Shown: piece by piece, positions 9,651 through 18,779 of the stretch
Layout: every line of letters starts with the position of its first letter
How positions within the stretch are numbered: the stretch's first letter is position 1
Source of the DNA: Burkholderiales bacterium PBB2
GTDB taxonomy: Bacteria; Pseudomonadota; Gammaproteobacteria; Burkholderiales; Burkholderiaceae_C
Direction: 5' to 3'
DNA length: 64,000 nt
Assembly: GCA_002255955.1 (NCBI GenBank)
Contig: NKIM01000011.1
Coordinates: 62,001 to 126,000, forward strand
The notes under the pieces: model-generated
What the model saw: only the letters and a program-made list of their open reading frames with translations
Told to the model about the DNA's origin: nothing
Databases searched by the model: none
Made by a program: the position numbers and the translations under genes

Positions 9651-10061
9651 TCAGCCACCCGGACGGGACACGGCCTCCGCATGCACCGGCCGGTGCTCGC
9701 TGCCGAGACCGCGAGTGATGTGCAGCAAGCGGCTGGGAGCACTCACCCGTGCGGTGTGCCAGATGCCCCGGGGCACGAGCACGGCGCCGCGGCCCTTCAA
9801 CTCAAGGGTCTGAAGGCCGCTCGGCTGCTCGAGCAGCAACTGAACCGCACCCGAGAGCAGGTAAACATACTCATCGCCCTCCGGGTGGCGCTCCCAATTG
9901 GGCCAGTCTTCGCTGCATTCGAATTCGATCACCAGCCAGCCGGTGTCATAAGCCGCCATTTCTGCGGCAGGCAAGCTCCAGAAGGCATCGCCACCGGGCA
10001 GCTCGGTGGCACGGCCATCCTCGGCCAGGTGGACAAAACGCTGTTGCGGATCGAAGGACAT
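9651..10061 (-). CDS. Cupin-domain protein
   Basis: A 136-residue single-domain cupin. The start at 10061 (MSFDPQQ) is chosen because a GGAG lies about 10 bases upstream and the residues encoded before it look non-coding. The first cupin motif is visible as WERHPEGDEYVYLLSG, with His and Glu metal ligands. The second follows as GRGAVLVPRGIWHTARV. Such small cupins bind a divalent metal and act as dioxygenases, isomerases or ligand sensors; nothing here fixes the reaction. The gene is divergent from the chemoreceptor gene, and a long inverted repeat lies between them. Confidence 0.8.
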   Translation of the reverse strand: MSFDPQQRFVHLAEDGRATELPGGDAFWSLPAAEMAAYDTGWLVIEFECSEDWPNWERHPEGDEYVYLLSGAVQLLLEQPSGLQTLELKGRGAVLVPRGIWHTARVSAPSRLLHITRGLGSEHRPVHAEAVSRPGG

Positions 10062-10094
10062 GGTGCGGACTCCGGGTCGGCCAGGGGTGTTGCC

Positions 10095-10163
10095 ATTGTG
10101 GCGAGAAACGCGCTGCAGGCGAGCTGGCGCAGGCTGTTCCCGCATCGCGTTTCTCGCCACAAT
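10095..10163. promoter_or_regulatory. Perfect 18-base inverted repeat in a divergent intergenic region
   Basis: Bases 10095-10112 (ATTGTGGCGAGAAACGCG) are repeated as an exact reverse complement at 10146-10163, with a 33-base spacer. The pair sits 34 bases upstream of the cupin start and 114 bases upstream of the chemoreceptor start. Two sites of opposite orientation between divergent genes suggest paired operator or promoter elements. A long-stem RNA hairpin is the alternative. Confidence 0.6.
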
Positions 10164-10276
10164 CAGCGCCAGCAGCCGCTTCAACACTTGGATTCAGGGA
10201 TGGGCGCGAACGGCCACCCTCCCCTCGGGCCTCGCAGCCCGGGTGACGCCGTTCTTTGAATCACAGGGAGAAGAAG

Positions 10277-11842
10277 ATGCAAGCACTGAAAGATCGCTCC
10301 ATCGCCACGCGCATGCGGCTGGGGTTTGCCTTGTTGATCGTGATGAGCATGGCGGTGGCCGCCTTCGGCCGCGTGGCGCTCAAGGAGGTGGGGCAGCAGA
10401 TGCACGAGCTCACCGACAAGCACATGGTGGTGGTGAGCCTGCTGGGCCAGCTCAAGGACAACGTCAACGTCACCGCGCGGGTGGCGCGCAATATCGCCCT
10501 GCTCAGCGAGCCGGCCGCCAAGCAGCGCGAGAAGGCCCGCATCGATGCCAACCGCAGCTCCACCCAAGAGTTGCTCAAGCAGCTGCAGGCCCAGCTGGCC
10601 GCCGAGGCCGGCAGCGAGCTGCTGCAAAAGGTGACCCGCACCCGCGAGGCCTACATCAAAGTCATCAACCCGGCCATTCAGCTGGGCATGACGGGCCAGA
10701 ACGAGGCCGCGCGCGACGCCCTGGTGGGCGAAGTCAGCCAGGCCCAGAGCGAGTACTTCAGCGCCCTGGATGAGCTGATCGCCCTGCAGCGCAAGGCCAT
10801 GGAGGACGCCGGGGCCGCCGCGGACCGCACCATCCAGCGCGCCGGCTGGGCCATGCTGGCCCTGCTGACGCTGTCGGCTTTCCTGGGCTCGGGCATCGCC
10901 GGCTGGATGGCGCGTAGCGTCACCCGCCCCTTGCTCGCCGCCATGAATGTGACGCAGCGCATTGCCAAGGGTGATCTGAGCAGCCGCATCGTGGCCGAGT
11001 CACGCGACGAGGTGGGCCAGCTGATGAACTCCCTGCACCAGATGCAGGAGGCGCTGCGCCAACTGGTGGGGGTGGTGCGCAGCAGCAGCGACTCGGTGGC
11101 CACGGGCGCGGGGCAGATCGCCACCGGCAATGGCGATCTCTCGCAGCGCACCGAGCGCCAGGCCAGCAGCCTGCAGCAAACAGCGGCCTCGATGGAGCAG
11201 CTCTCCGGCACCGTCACGCAGAGTGCCGAGACGGCCCGCCACGCCACCGACTTCGCCACCGCCGCCAACGGCGCCGCGGAGCGGGGCGCCCAGGTGATGG
11301 ACGAAGTCATTCACACCATGAGCGACATCAACGAAGCCAGCCGGCGCATCAGCGATATCGTCAGCGTGATCGACGGCATCGCCTTCCAGACCAATATCCT
11401 GGCCCTGAATGCTGCGGTGGAAGCCGCCCGCGCAGGCGAAGAAGGACGCGGCTTTGCCGTCGTGGCGGCCGAGGTGCGCAATCTGGCCCAGCGTTCGGCC
11501 ACAGCGGCGCGCGAGATCAAGGCCCTGACCTCCAGCAATGTCGAGAAGGTGGAAGCCGGCTCTCGCCTGGTGGGCAGCGCCGGCAGCAGCATGCAGGACA
11601 TCCGCGACCAGGTGGCCAGGGTGGTTCAGCTGATCAGCGAGCTGGGCCAGGCTTCACAGGCGCAAAGCCGGGATATCGTGCACATCAACTCGGCCGTGTC
11701 CCAGCTCGATGAAAGCACGCAGCAAAACGCCGCCCTGGTCGAGCAATCGGCTGCTGCGGCCGAGAGCCTGAGCCAGCAAGCGCGCATCCTGGTCAATGCC
11801 GTCAGCGCCTTCAAGCTGGAAGGCGCGGTCGGCCCGCGCTGA
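10277..11842 (+). CDS. Transmembrane methyl-accepting chemotaxis protein
   Basis: A 521-residue class I chemoreceptor. The start at 10277 has AGGGAG about 8 bases upstream. A first membrane helix (residues about 14-34) is followed by a periplasmic helical domain of about 150 residues, resembling four-helix-bundle ligand-binding domains. A second helix ([19 protein letters not shown]) leads into HAMP and a long signalling coiled coil. The hairpin tip reads [17 protein letters not shown], the CheA/CheW contact site. The adaptation helices carry Gln/Glu pairs. It would sense an unknown periplasmic ligand and signal to a CheA kinase, either the one in this window or another. It is monocistronic: the next gene is convergent, 6 bases away. 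Confidence 0.93.
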   Translation: MQALKDRSIATRMRLGFALLIVMSMAVAAFGRVALKEVGQQMHELTDKHMVVVSLLGQLKDNVNVTARVARNIALLSEPAAKQREKARIDANRSSTQELLKQLQAQLAAEAGSELLQKVTRTREAYIKVINPAIQLGMTGQNEAARDALVGEVSQAQSEYFSALDELIALQRKAMEDAGAAADRTIQRAGWAMLALLTLSAFLGSGIAGWMARSVTRPLLAAMNVTQRIAKGDLSSRIVAESRDEVGQLMNSLHQMQEALRQLVGVVRSSSDSVATGAGQIATGNGDLSQRTERQASSLQQTAASMEQLSGTVTQSAETARHATDFATAANGAAERGAQVMDEVIHTMSDINEASRRISDIVSVIDGIAFQTNILALNAAVEAARAGEEGRGFAVVAAEVRNLAQRSATAAREIKALTSSNVEKVEAGSRLVGSAGSSMQDIRDQVARVVQLISELGQASQAQSRDIVHINSAVSQLDESTQQNAALVEQSAAAAESLSQQARILVNAVSAFKLEGAVGPR

Positions 11843-11848
11843 AATCTC

Positions 11849-12295
11849 TCAGGCGGGGCGAGGCGCAGTCCGCCTGGGCCCGCGCAGGGCCGAGCCCAGC
11901 AAGAGCATCCCCAGGCCAGCCATCGGTGCCCAGGGGAAGTAGTTGCGCCAACCGCGCTGGATGACCGACTGATCCAGGCGCCAGGGATGCACCAGCACCT
12001 GCACGGTGTCCCCCAGGCCCAGAGCATCGCGCGCGGCGAAGCTGTCCTCAAAATGAACCGTCTGGCCCTGGTACTCAAAGCGCACCTGCGGCATGCGACC
12101 GCTGCGCAGCTGGCTGCCGCCAGGGCTGGGGCTGTGCCACTGGCGCTCCGGCAAGGCCACCACCTGCCCCTCGGCACGCTGGCCAGCCAGCAAGGCCGGT
12201 ACAGCCCGCTGACCGGTCCAAACAGCCAGGGCCAACAAGACCAGGGCAGCCAGCAGCTGCAAGGTTCGAAGCAATGCATACAGGGTGTGGGGCAT
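11849..12295 (-). CDS. DUF3592 membrane protein
   Basis: A 148-residue protein starting at MPHTLYALLRTLQ. One hydrophobic helix lies near the N-terminus (LLAALVLLALAVW), and a second lies near the C-terminus (WAPMAGLGMLLLGSAL). Between them is a small beta-rich domain with VRFEYQGQTVHFEDSF and GDTVQVLVHPWRLDQS, the pattern of DUF3592 proteins. The function of the family is unknown. The open frame runs on upstream to 12562, but that part lacks protein-like features. A 12-base palindrome (TCTTGCGCAAGA, 12307-12318) lies just ahead of the start. The gene is convergent with the chemoreceptor. Confidence 0.75.
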   Translation of the reverse strand: MPHTLYALLRTLQLLAALVLLALAVWTGQRAVPALLAGQRAEGQVVALPERQWHSPSPGGSQLRSGRMPQVRFEYQGQTVHFEDSFAARDALGLGDTVQVLVHPWRLDQSVIQRGWRNYFPWAPMAGLGMLLLGSALRGPRRTAPRPA

Positions 12296-12629
12296 GGCGT
12301 CCAGCGTCTTGCGCAAGAAAGATCGATTCAGCAAAAGAAAGGCGTCATGGTGGCACAGCAAGCGCAAGATAAGAAACCACAGGCCGTTTTCTCTGCCGAC
12401 CCAGCACCGACGAGCATCTCCCGCCTTGGAGGGATAGACATTCAGCCGGTTTCCCCTCCATGCTCCCCTGTTGCATCCAGCACAGCCCAGATCGCTTGGC
12501 GAAGCGCAAGCGGCAGTTCTTTTCGGCACGCGGCTGTGCTCACGCATCAACCCAAACGCCACCGCATGTCACGACACGACCCCGCCCCTCGGCCTCTCGC
12601 GCGCAAGGCCTAACCGTTCACATCCTCGC
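12296..12629. other. Divergent intergenic region without a gene
   Basis: This 334-base region separates the DUF3592 gene from the solute-binding-like gene. It must hold the promoters for both, but I found no convincing -35/-10 pair. It contains the palindrome TCTTGCGCAAGA at 12307-12318 and a 7-base inverted repeat TGGAGGG/CCCTCCA at 12427-12433 and 12454-12460. Both are short enough to be chance. Confidence 0.5.
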
Positions 12630-13526
12630 ATGGCCTCTCGTCGTCGCCTTGTCCTGGCCCTGGCCGGCAGCAGCCTGCTGACGGTGCCGCCTCTCTGGGC
12701 CCAGGTCTTGCCGGGCGCGGGCAAGGGTGTGAGCTTTCCGGTGGCCGACCCGCGCGAGGACCCGCGGCGGGTCTACCCCTTGCAGCTGCTGCAACTGGTG
12801 CTGGAACAGTCTGGCCGCGAGCCGCGCGTGGAGGAGCGCTATCACTACACCCAGCTTCGCGCCATGGCCGAGCTGCGCCTGGGGCGCCTGGATGTCACCA
12901 AGGTCACGCGCCGCGACCTGCCCGCCAGCGAGGGCCTGGTGGTTCCTATCCCGCTGCGGCGCGGCCTGCTCGGCCTGCGGCTTTTGCTTTGCCGCGCAGC
13001 GCAGGCGCACAGCCTGTCACAGCTGCGTGACCTGGCCGAGCTCAAGGCCCTGGGCCTGGGTTATGGCATCGACTGGACCGATCGGCCGGTGTTCGAGCGC
13101 CTGGGCTTCAAGGTCATCAGCGCCTCCAACTACGCCGGCCTGTTTGGCATGCTGCAGGCGCGGCGCAGCGATTACCTCTCGCGCGGCCTGAACGAAATCT
13201 GGGAAGAGCTGGCCAACGGCAAGCTGGTGGGCCCTGGCCTCGCGGTGGTGCCGGGCCTGGGCCTGCGCTACCCGCTGGACGACTATTTCGTCGTGCGCCC
13301 GGACGCGCCCGAGCTGGCCGAAGCCCTGCAGCAGGGCCTGCAAAATGCCCTGCGCAACGGCAGCTACCAGCGCCTGTTCGACGAGCATTTCAGCCAGGCC
13401 CTGCGCCGCGCGGCCCTGCACGAGCGCCGCCTGCTGCGCGTGGACGGCTACCCCGAAGACGCGCTGGTCGAACAAGCCCAGCAGCTGTTGCTGGCCCAGG
13501 GGCCAGGCAAAGCCAAAAGGGGCTGA
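12630..13526 (+). CDS. Exported solute-binding-like protein (SBP family 3 fold)
   Basis: A 298-residue protein. The start at 12630 gives a clear signal peptide (MASRRRLVLALAGSSLL, cleavage near LWAQ); the ORF upstream of it is not protein-like. The mature part resembles transporter substrate-binding domains of the amino-acid type: an N-terminal lobe with YPLQLLQLVL and an R-rich LTV region, a hinge, then SNYAGLFGMLQARRSDYLSRGLNEIWEEL. No permease or ATPase gene lies nearby, so it is probably an orphan binding or signalling protein. It ends 4 bases from the convergent eCIS DUF6519 stop and is unlikely to belong to that system. Confidence 0.65.
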   Translation: MASRRRLVLALAGSSLLTVPPLWAQVLPGAGKGVSFPVADPREDPRRVYPLQLLQLVLEQSGREPRVEERYHYTQLRAMAELRLGRLDVTKVTRRDLPASEGLVVPIPLRRGLLGLRLLLCRAAQAHSLSQLRDLAELKALGLGYGIDWTDRPVFERLGFKVISASNYAGLFGMLQARRSDYLSRGLNEIWEELANGKLVGPGLAVVPGLGLRYPLDDYFVVRPDAPELAEALQQGLQNALRNGSYQRLFDEHFSQALRRAALHERRLLRVDGYPEDALVEQAQQLLLAQGPGKAKRG

Positions 13527-13530
13527 GTTC

Positions 13531-16500
13531 TCAAGCCGCAACGATGTTCAAGGGCCCGTTGCCGAACTTCTCCGGCACATGGCCGAAGGCAAACAGCCGG
13601 AAATCGTTGTGGGCGAAGTTGCCGAGGTACTTGCCTTGCTCGGCAATGACCACGCCGACATCGTCGTTGCGCTCGAACGCCGTGGTGCTGAGGCTGAGCT
13701 CGTAGGCCAACAGATCCAGGGTCAGGGCGCTGGCCGTGTTGGCATCGCCCACCAGGCTGCGATAGCAGCCCTCCAGCACCCCACCGTTCTGGATCAAGCT
13801 GTCGATGCGCTTCACCCATTCGTCCGCCAGGCGCACGCCACGCAAGCGGTTGTTGCGCAGGCGCAGGCGGCCGTTGCCGTGGGCCAGGCTGACCCGCCCG
13901 GCCTTCAGGGCCTGGCTCAGGCCCTGGAACAAGGCTTGCGGGAACTCGGGCAGTGTGGCGTCGCCGTACAAGGCCAGTTGGCCGTGGAACAGGTTGTCGG
14001 CCAGCAAGGTGTCCGCGCGCGCATCAGCCAGGGTCAGGGCCGAGCCCCCCTGGCTCAGCAGCACACCCACACGCCAGCGCTCCAGCGTGGCCAGCATTTG
14101 CTGAGCCGGCACCTGCTCATCCTGCAGCTCTCGCTGGAACTGCTGCAGCGCCTCGCGCTCCTCGGGGGCCAGCGCCAAAGCGCCGGTGTCGGCCTTGCGC
14201 AGGTAGTTGGCGATCTGGGCACCCAGGCTCTTGCGCTGGGCTGCGGTGAGCTGGCCATAGGCCTCGGCCACCCTCAGATCGAGCGGCTCGAACACCCGCC
14301 CATCCTTGACCTCGAAGCTGGACTGCAAGGGCTTGAAGTCGGGCAGCAGCTCAAACACCTGCTTCAGACGTGCCGGCAGGCCCTCGCCCGTGTAGCCCTT
14401 GATGCGGCAGGCGCTGATCTCCAGCGCACTGGCGCCGGCGATCTGCAGCAGGCTCAGTCCCTTGGGCGTGAAGCCGCTCAGGCCCAGACGGCTCAAGCGC
14501 ACCTGGCTGCAGCCTTCGATGCGCAGCGAAGCCCAGCTCTCGCTCCAGATCACGTCGAACTGATCCAGCTCCACCGAATCAAAATCAAAGAGATTGAATT
14601 CCTGCTCCTGCACATGAATGCGGCTGGCCAGGCCGGCGCCATGCACATGCAGGCGCGTGCCGCTGGGCGCTTGCACATCGAGGCCGTCCTTGAGGTGGTG
14701 CTCACCGGGCAGCAGGCAGAGCACGATGTCGCGCTGCTTCTCGTTGATGAGCCGCACGATGGCCTCATCAAGCGTGGCGAAATCACCGCCCTCGCCCACG
14801 GTCTTGCTGCAACCGCCGCCGCCATGGCCGCGCTTGCACAAGGCATCGAGGGCATCCTGCACCGTGTGGATCTGGGCCGCCTTGGCCTCGGCGCAGTTGC
14901 TGGGGTCGTAGGCCACCTGGGCGGCGGTGAGCAGGCTGGCGTTGAAATGGATGCGATTGAACTTGCCCGCTGCCGGTGCGCCAGCCTCCAGCAGCTCGGC
15001 GCTGCAGGTCTGCGACAGCACCGTGGGCGAGAGCGACCAGCTCACGCCGGCCAAACCGTCCGCCCCTGTATCCACCTCGGCCACCAGGCCACCGCCCGGC
15101 AGCTGACCGTGGCTGGCGGTGAAGCGCACCCGCGCCCCGGCCACCGGGAACTGGCCGTTGAACACCGCCACCTCCAGCGGCCGCGGCAAGGGCACAGGCG
15201 CCGGCGCGATCGGGTTGGGCGCGATCTGCTGGCCATCACCGCCGACGTAGACGAGGTTGCGCAGCTCGCTCAAGCTGGGGAAGAGCTGGCGGCAGTCATG
15301 CAGACGCGTCCATTGATTGCCCTGGTAGCGCAGCACGGCCAAGCGCGCAAAAGCGCGCAGCACGCCCAGCGGCGCGAGGAAGCGGGGCTTGTCGGCGCTG
15401 TCCAGCGGCCACTCGATATCGGCCGTGGCCGTGCGGGCCGGGATCTGCCAAAAGTCGCCGACGCGGTAGCGGCCGGGCGCGAACTTGAGCTCCACCCCGT
15501 CTTCCAGCTCCACCCAACCGGTGTTGGTGTTGGGCGCGGCCGGGTTGATCTGGCCCCAGCCTTCCCAGCGCCGCACGCGCGGGTTGACGCTGAACAAGCC
15601 CTTGTCCAGCGGCCCGGTCTTGCTGCTGAGGTCGACCGTCACCACCGTGCCCGCGGTCTTGAGCACCTGCACCAAGGTGCCCGGCTGGCCGGTCTGCTCG
15701 TGCAGCTCGCTGTAGAACTCGATCCAACTGCCGGCCTGGATGGACAGGCTGGCGTCGCGCCCCAGGCTGGCCACCTCGAACTCATTGGCCGTGGGCTCGC
15801 CCAGCCAGCGCGTCACGCGGGTAGCGATGCTGCCGTTGTCACGCGACCATTTGAAACGCGGCTTGCCCGAGATGCTGCCGTCGTCATGGATCTCGACGCG
15901 GTAGAGCTGGTTCTCCAAGCGCCGGTAGCCGGCCTCAGGGGTCAGCAGGCAGGGGTCTTTGGGCGGCACGGTGGGTTCGGCGCGCGCGGCAATGCGGCCA
16001 TCGGGCGCCTGGCTGAAGCTGGCCCAGGGCTCGACGCTCAGGCAGCTCAGCGGCGTGCCGACATCGCCGGCGCGCAGCAGCTTGACCTGCCAAACCAGCT
16101 GGTCGCGCGTGCTGGTGTCGGGCAGGCCCAGGGCTACCTCACGGATGTGCGGCGCCTCCAGCGGCGTGATGTGGCGCAGCCAGGCCTCGACATAGCCGAT
16201 GTAGACGCCCTCGCTCGGCGCGGCCGCGGCACCGGCCGCGTTGTAGACGCGGATCTGGCTCAGCGGCGCGGCCTGGGCCGGCGGCAGGGCCAGCAGGCTC
16301 TGCCACGCCGGCTGTGTGGGCAGCACCGGCGAGATGGCGCTGGCCAGGCCGGGCTGGGTGATGAGCGTCTGGCCGGTGGCCGCCTCGCAGAGCAGGCCCT
16401 GCACATAGCAACGGCCGGCGCTGATGCTGATGTTCTCGCCGGCACCGGTGAGCAAAAATCCGGCCGCATCAATGGGCACGGCCGCGCCTGCGCCCAGGCT

Positions 16501-16647
16501 GTCCACGGTCTCGGTTTCGATGCGGCGGTTCAGGATGTCCTGCTGCTCATTCCACTCGGCATCCAGCTGCACCCGCCCCTGCTGCATGCGCACCGCGCGG
16601 TAATGCTGGTCGGGCCGGTCGGTCGATCGGGTCAGGTCGGCTTTCAT
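13531..16647 (-). CDS. DUF6519 protein, terminal eCIS gene, possible fibre or receptor-binding protein
   Basis: A 1038-residue protein, last gene of the eCIS cluster. The N-terminus has the DUF6519 signature MQQGRVQLDAEWNEQQ (residues 21-36), a family I know from eCIS loci. A middle region resembles an Ig-like fold (VAGARVRFTASHGQLPGGG). After that comes a stretch with the alternating strands and turns of a right-handed beta-helix (for example RLHVHGAGLASRIHV, SLRIEGCSQVRLSRLGLSG). Inference: it attaches to the baseplate by its N-terminus and exposes a beta-helix, so it could serve as tail spike or receptor-binding protein, since no other fibre gene is present. It lies 29 bases downstream of the gpI-like gene. 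An alternative is a structural baseplate or periphery protein. Confidence 0.75.
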   Translation of the reverse strand: MKADLTRSTDRPDQHYRAVRMQQGRVQLDAEWNEQQDILNRRIETETVDSLGAGAAVPIDAAGFLLTGAGENISISAGRCYVQGLLCEAATGQTLITQPGLASAISPVLPTQPAWQSLLALPPAQAAPLSQIRVYNAAGAAAAPSEGVYIGYVEAWLRHITPLEAPHIREVALGLPDTSTRDQLVWQVKLLRAGDVGTPLSCLSVEPWASFSQAPDGRIAARAEPTVPPKDPCLLTPEAGYRRLENQLYRVEIHDDGSISGKPRFKWSRDNGSIATRVTRWLGEPTANEFEVASLGRDASLSIQAGSWIEFYSELHEQTGQPGTLVQVLKTAGTVVTVDLSSKTGPLDKGLFSVNPRVRRWEGWGQINPAAPNTNTGWVELEDGVELKFAPGRYRVGDFWQIPARTATADIEWPLDSADKPRFLAPLGVLRAFARLAVLRYQGNQWTRLHDCRQLFPSLSELRNLVYVGGDGQQIAPNPIAPAPVPLPRPLEVAVFNGQFPVAGARVRFTASHGQLPGGGLVAEVDTGADGLAGVSWSLSPTVLSQTCSAELLEAGAPAAGKFNRIHFNASLLTAAQVAYDPSNCAEAKAAQIHTVQDALDALCKRGHGGGGCSKTVGEGGDFATLDEAIVRLINEKQRDIVLCLLPGEHHLKDGLDVQAPSGTRLHVHGAGLASRIHVQEQEFNLFDFDSVELDQFDVIWSESWASLRIEGCSQVRLSRLGLSGFTPKGLSLLQIAGASALEISACRIKGYTGEGLPARLKQVFELLPDFKPLQSSFEVKDGRVFEPLDLRVAEAYGQLTAAQRKSLGAQIANYLRKADTGALALAPEEREALQQFQRELQDEQVPAQQMLATLERWRVGVLLSQGGSALTLADARADTLLADNLFHGQLALYGDATLPEFPQALFQGLSQALKAGRVSLAHGNGRLRLRNNRLRGVRLADEWVKRIDSLIQNGGVLEGCYRSLVGDANTASALTLDLLAYELSLSTTAFERNDDVGVVIAEQGKYLGNFAHNDFRLFAFGHVPEKFGNGPLNIVAA

Positions 16648-16676
16648 GGTGGTGTCCCGTGATGGTTCGCTTCAGA

Positions 16677-18779
16677 TCAATTGACAAAAATCAGCACGGC
16701 TTCGAGGCCGAAACGCAGGTATTCATCGAGGGCCTGGCGCAGATTGGCCTCGCGCTGCGGCTCTTGCAGCAGGTTCCAGACGCCCATCTCGCCGCCGTCC
16801 TCGGCGCCGCGGCGGATCTCGGGCGCACAGCTCAGGCGCAGCTGGGCATAGGCCGCATGGCCGTGGCGCAGCGAGCTGAAACTGGGCGTGACGCGCAGCA
16901 GCTCGCCCTTTTTTTGTGCCGGCGACAAGCCCTCAAGCGCCAGCTCGGGCTGGCAGCGGTAGCGCCGCGGTGTGAGGGCATCGATGGGCAGGTAGCAAAA
17001 GCGCACACAGCCTTGCTGGCGCCGCTCGATCTCGACCGGGCCGTTGAACAGGCTGTTGCCCGCCTCCAGCTGGCCGGCGCTGCAGGCGCCGAGCACGGTG
17101 CAGCGGTCGATCGCCAGCGCGGTGTCGGGCAGGACCAGAGCTTGCGGGTCGATCGGCGCCGGCTGCGCGCTGAGGTTGGCGTCGATGATGGAGGCACTGA
17201 GGCTCACGCCGCCGAGGGCCTTGGCCGCTTGAATCGGGCCGCAGACGCTGTGGCTCAGGCGGATCTGCAGCTCCGGCCCGTTGCCACTGTGGCGGATGCC
17301 GCCGCGGCTGGGCCGCAGGCTGCAGTGGCGCACATCGAGCGCGCGCAAGCCGCCTTGCAGCTGCAGCTCGCCATCGATCCACAGGCCCGAGAAGCCAAAG
17401 CGTGTGCTGCTGTTGCCGCGCAGCGTCCAGTTGCCCACCAGCACAGGGCGGCGCTGGTTCACCGCCTCGATCAGCAGCTCGCTGTCGGGCAGGTTGAGAT
17501 TGGGCGTGAGCGCCTCGGTGGCATCGCTGTCGATGCGGATCAGGGTGCGCTGGCCGGTCTGCACCTGGGCCAGGGCCGCGGCCAGGCTCGGTTGATCCAG
17601 GGGCACGCGGATCAGGCGCATGCCTTCGGCCGAGAACAGGCCTTGCGTGGCCTCGTCCTCGGCCCGGGCCGGGCGCCGGTCGTAGGGGCCACCGCCGATA
17701 TCACCGGGGAAGCCATAGGCATAGGCCACCTCGACCCGAGCAACCGCCTGACCCGCCGGCAGGGCGATGCGCCCCAGCACCGGGTCAAAACCCACGCAGC
17801 CGGCCGGCGGGCGACGCCACTGCGGCGGCGCCAGGCCCGGGATCGTGCCCAGATGGCAGACGCGCAAGGCCGTCTCGGCCACCTCCACCCCATCGAGCCA
17901 GATGCGCAGCACCGGCCCGCCGGACTCCTGCGAAAAATAACGCCGCTGCGGCTCACGGCCCTGGGCCAGGTCGGCCTGGATGGCGCTCAGCTCCTCGTGC
18001 AGGGTACGGCGCGAGAGCGGCTCCGGCACATGGATGGGCTGGGCCAGATCGCTGATCTGCGCCTCGGTGCGCGGGCGGTTGAAGAGCCAGGATTCGCCGG
18101 CCGGAGCCGCTTCGCCGACATCGCGGCCCAGCGGGTCGAAGCTGAAAAAGCCCGCCCCGCTGCCCACCGCCGCCGCCGTGCCCCGCTGCACGGCATAGGC
18201 CTGCAGGCGCCAGATGTGCAGGCCGATGTGTGGGATGTTGTATCGCCCGCCCGGCAGGGCCCGCACTTCGGCCGTGTGGGCGCTGGTGTCGAAGGCGCCG
18301 TCCACACGCTCCAGGGCCAGGGCCTGGCGCAGATCGGGCGTGCGGACATTGAAGGCCCTCACATGGTTGAGATGCTGGGTCCAGCCCAGTTGCTGGAAAT
18401 ACTCGACCGCATGGGCGCGCCAGCCAGTGGTGTCCTGGGCCAGTTGCTCCAGCACCGGCAGCGTGCCCTTGCGCCGCCGCAGGGCCAGGGTGTTGGCCAC
18501 ATGGGCGCGCTGGCCAAAAGCCTGGGTGCCCGTCACCGAATACAGGCCGCGCACACCGAGCAGATCGCCGATGTAGGGGATCAGCCAGTCCTCGCACGTC
18601 TCGATGAACCAGTTGTCGTAGAGCTGGGAAATGTCCTCATCAAGCAGCTGCCCCTGGCTGGCCAGCACCTCCAGCAGGGCGCGCAGCGGGCCGCCCAGCT
18701 CGGCATCGCGGGTTTGGTAAAAGGCCGGCAGCCGGCTGAACAGAAAGTCAGCATCCAGGGTCTTGCTGGGGCTTGTCAT
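16677..18779 (-). CDS. eCIS gpI-like phage tail protein with beta-helix C-terminus
   Basis: A 700-residue protein. The N-terminal 200 residues (LPAFYQTRDAELGGPLRALLEVL, WLIPYIGDLLGV, RRRKGTLPVLEQLA) match the gpI-like tail protein family (TIGR02242 type), a baseplate wedge component. The rest shows successive short beta-strands such as LWIDGELQLQGGLRALDVRHC, suggesting a beta-helix. The C-terminus (REANLRQALDEYLRFGLEAVLIFVN) is a form I associate with eCIS proteins of this class. Its ATG overlaps the stop of the preceding baseplate gene by 4 bases, so translation is coupled. It is far longer than phage P2 gpI, because of the added C-terminal part. Confidence 0.8.
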   Translation of the reverse strand: MTSPSKTLDADFLFSRLPAFYQTRDAELGGPLRALLEVLASQGQLLDEDISQLYDNWFIETCEDWLIPYIGDLLGVRGLYSVTGTQAFGQRAHVANTLALRRRKGTLPVLEQLAQDTTGWRAHAVEYFQQLGWTQHLNHVRAFNVRTPDLRQALALERVDGAFDTSAHTAEVRALPGGRYNIPHIGLHIWRLQAYAVQRGTAAAVGSGAGFFSFDPLGRDVGEAAPAGESWLFNRPRTEAQISDLAQPIHVPEPLSRRTLHEELSAIQADLAQGREPQRRYFSQESGGPVLRIWLDGVEVAETALRVCHLGTIPGLAPPQWRRPPAGCVGFDPVLGRIALPAGQAVARVEVAYAYGFPGDIGGGPYDRRPARAEDEATQGLFSAEGMRLIRVPLDQPSLAAALAQVQTGQRTLIRIDSDATEALTPNLNLPDSELLIEAVNQRRPVLVGNWTLRGNSSTRFGFSGLWIDGELQLQGGLRALDVRHCSLRPSRGGIRHSGNGPELQIRLSHSVCGPIQAAKALGGVSLSASIIDANLSAQPAPIDPQALVLPDTALAIDRCTVLGACSAGQLEAGNSLFNGPVEIERRQQGCVRFCYLPIDALTPRRYRCQPELALEGLSPAQKKGELLRVTPSFSSLRHGHAAYAQLRLSCAPEIRRGAEDGGEMGVWNLLQEPQREANLRQALDEYLRFGLEAVLIFVN

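Noticed and set aside
13345-16662. 1105-residue plus-strand open frame
   Set aside because: It runs opposite the DUF6519 gene, which has family motifs; the plus-strand translation is low-complexity Ala/Gln/Leu and begins inside the solute-binding-like gene.
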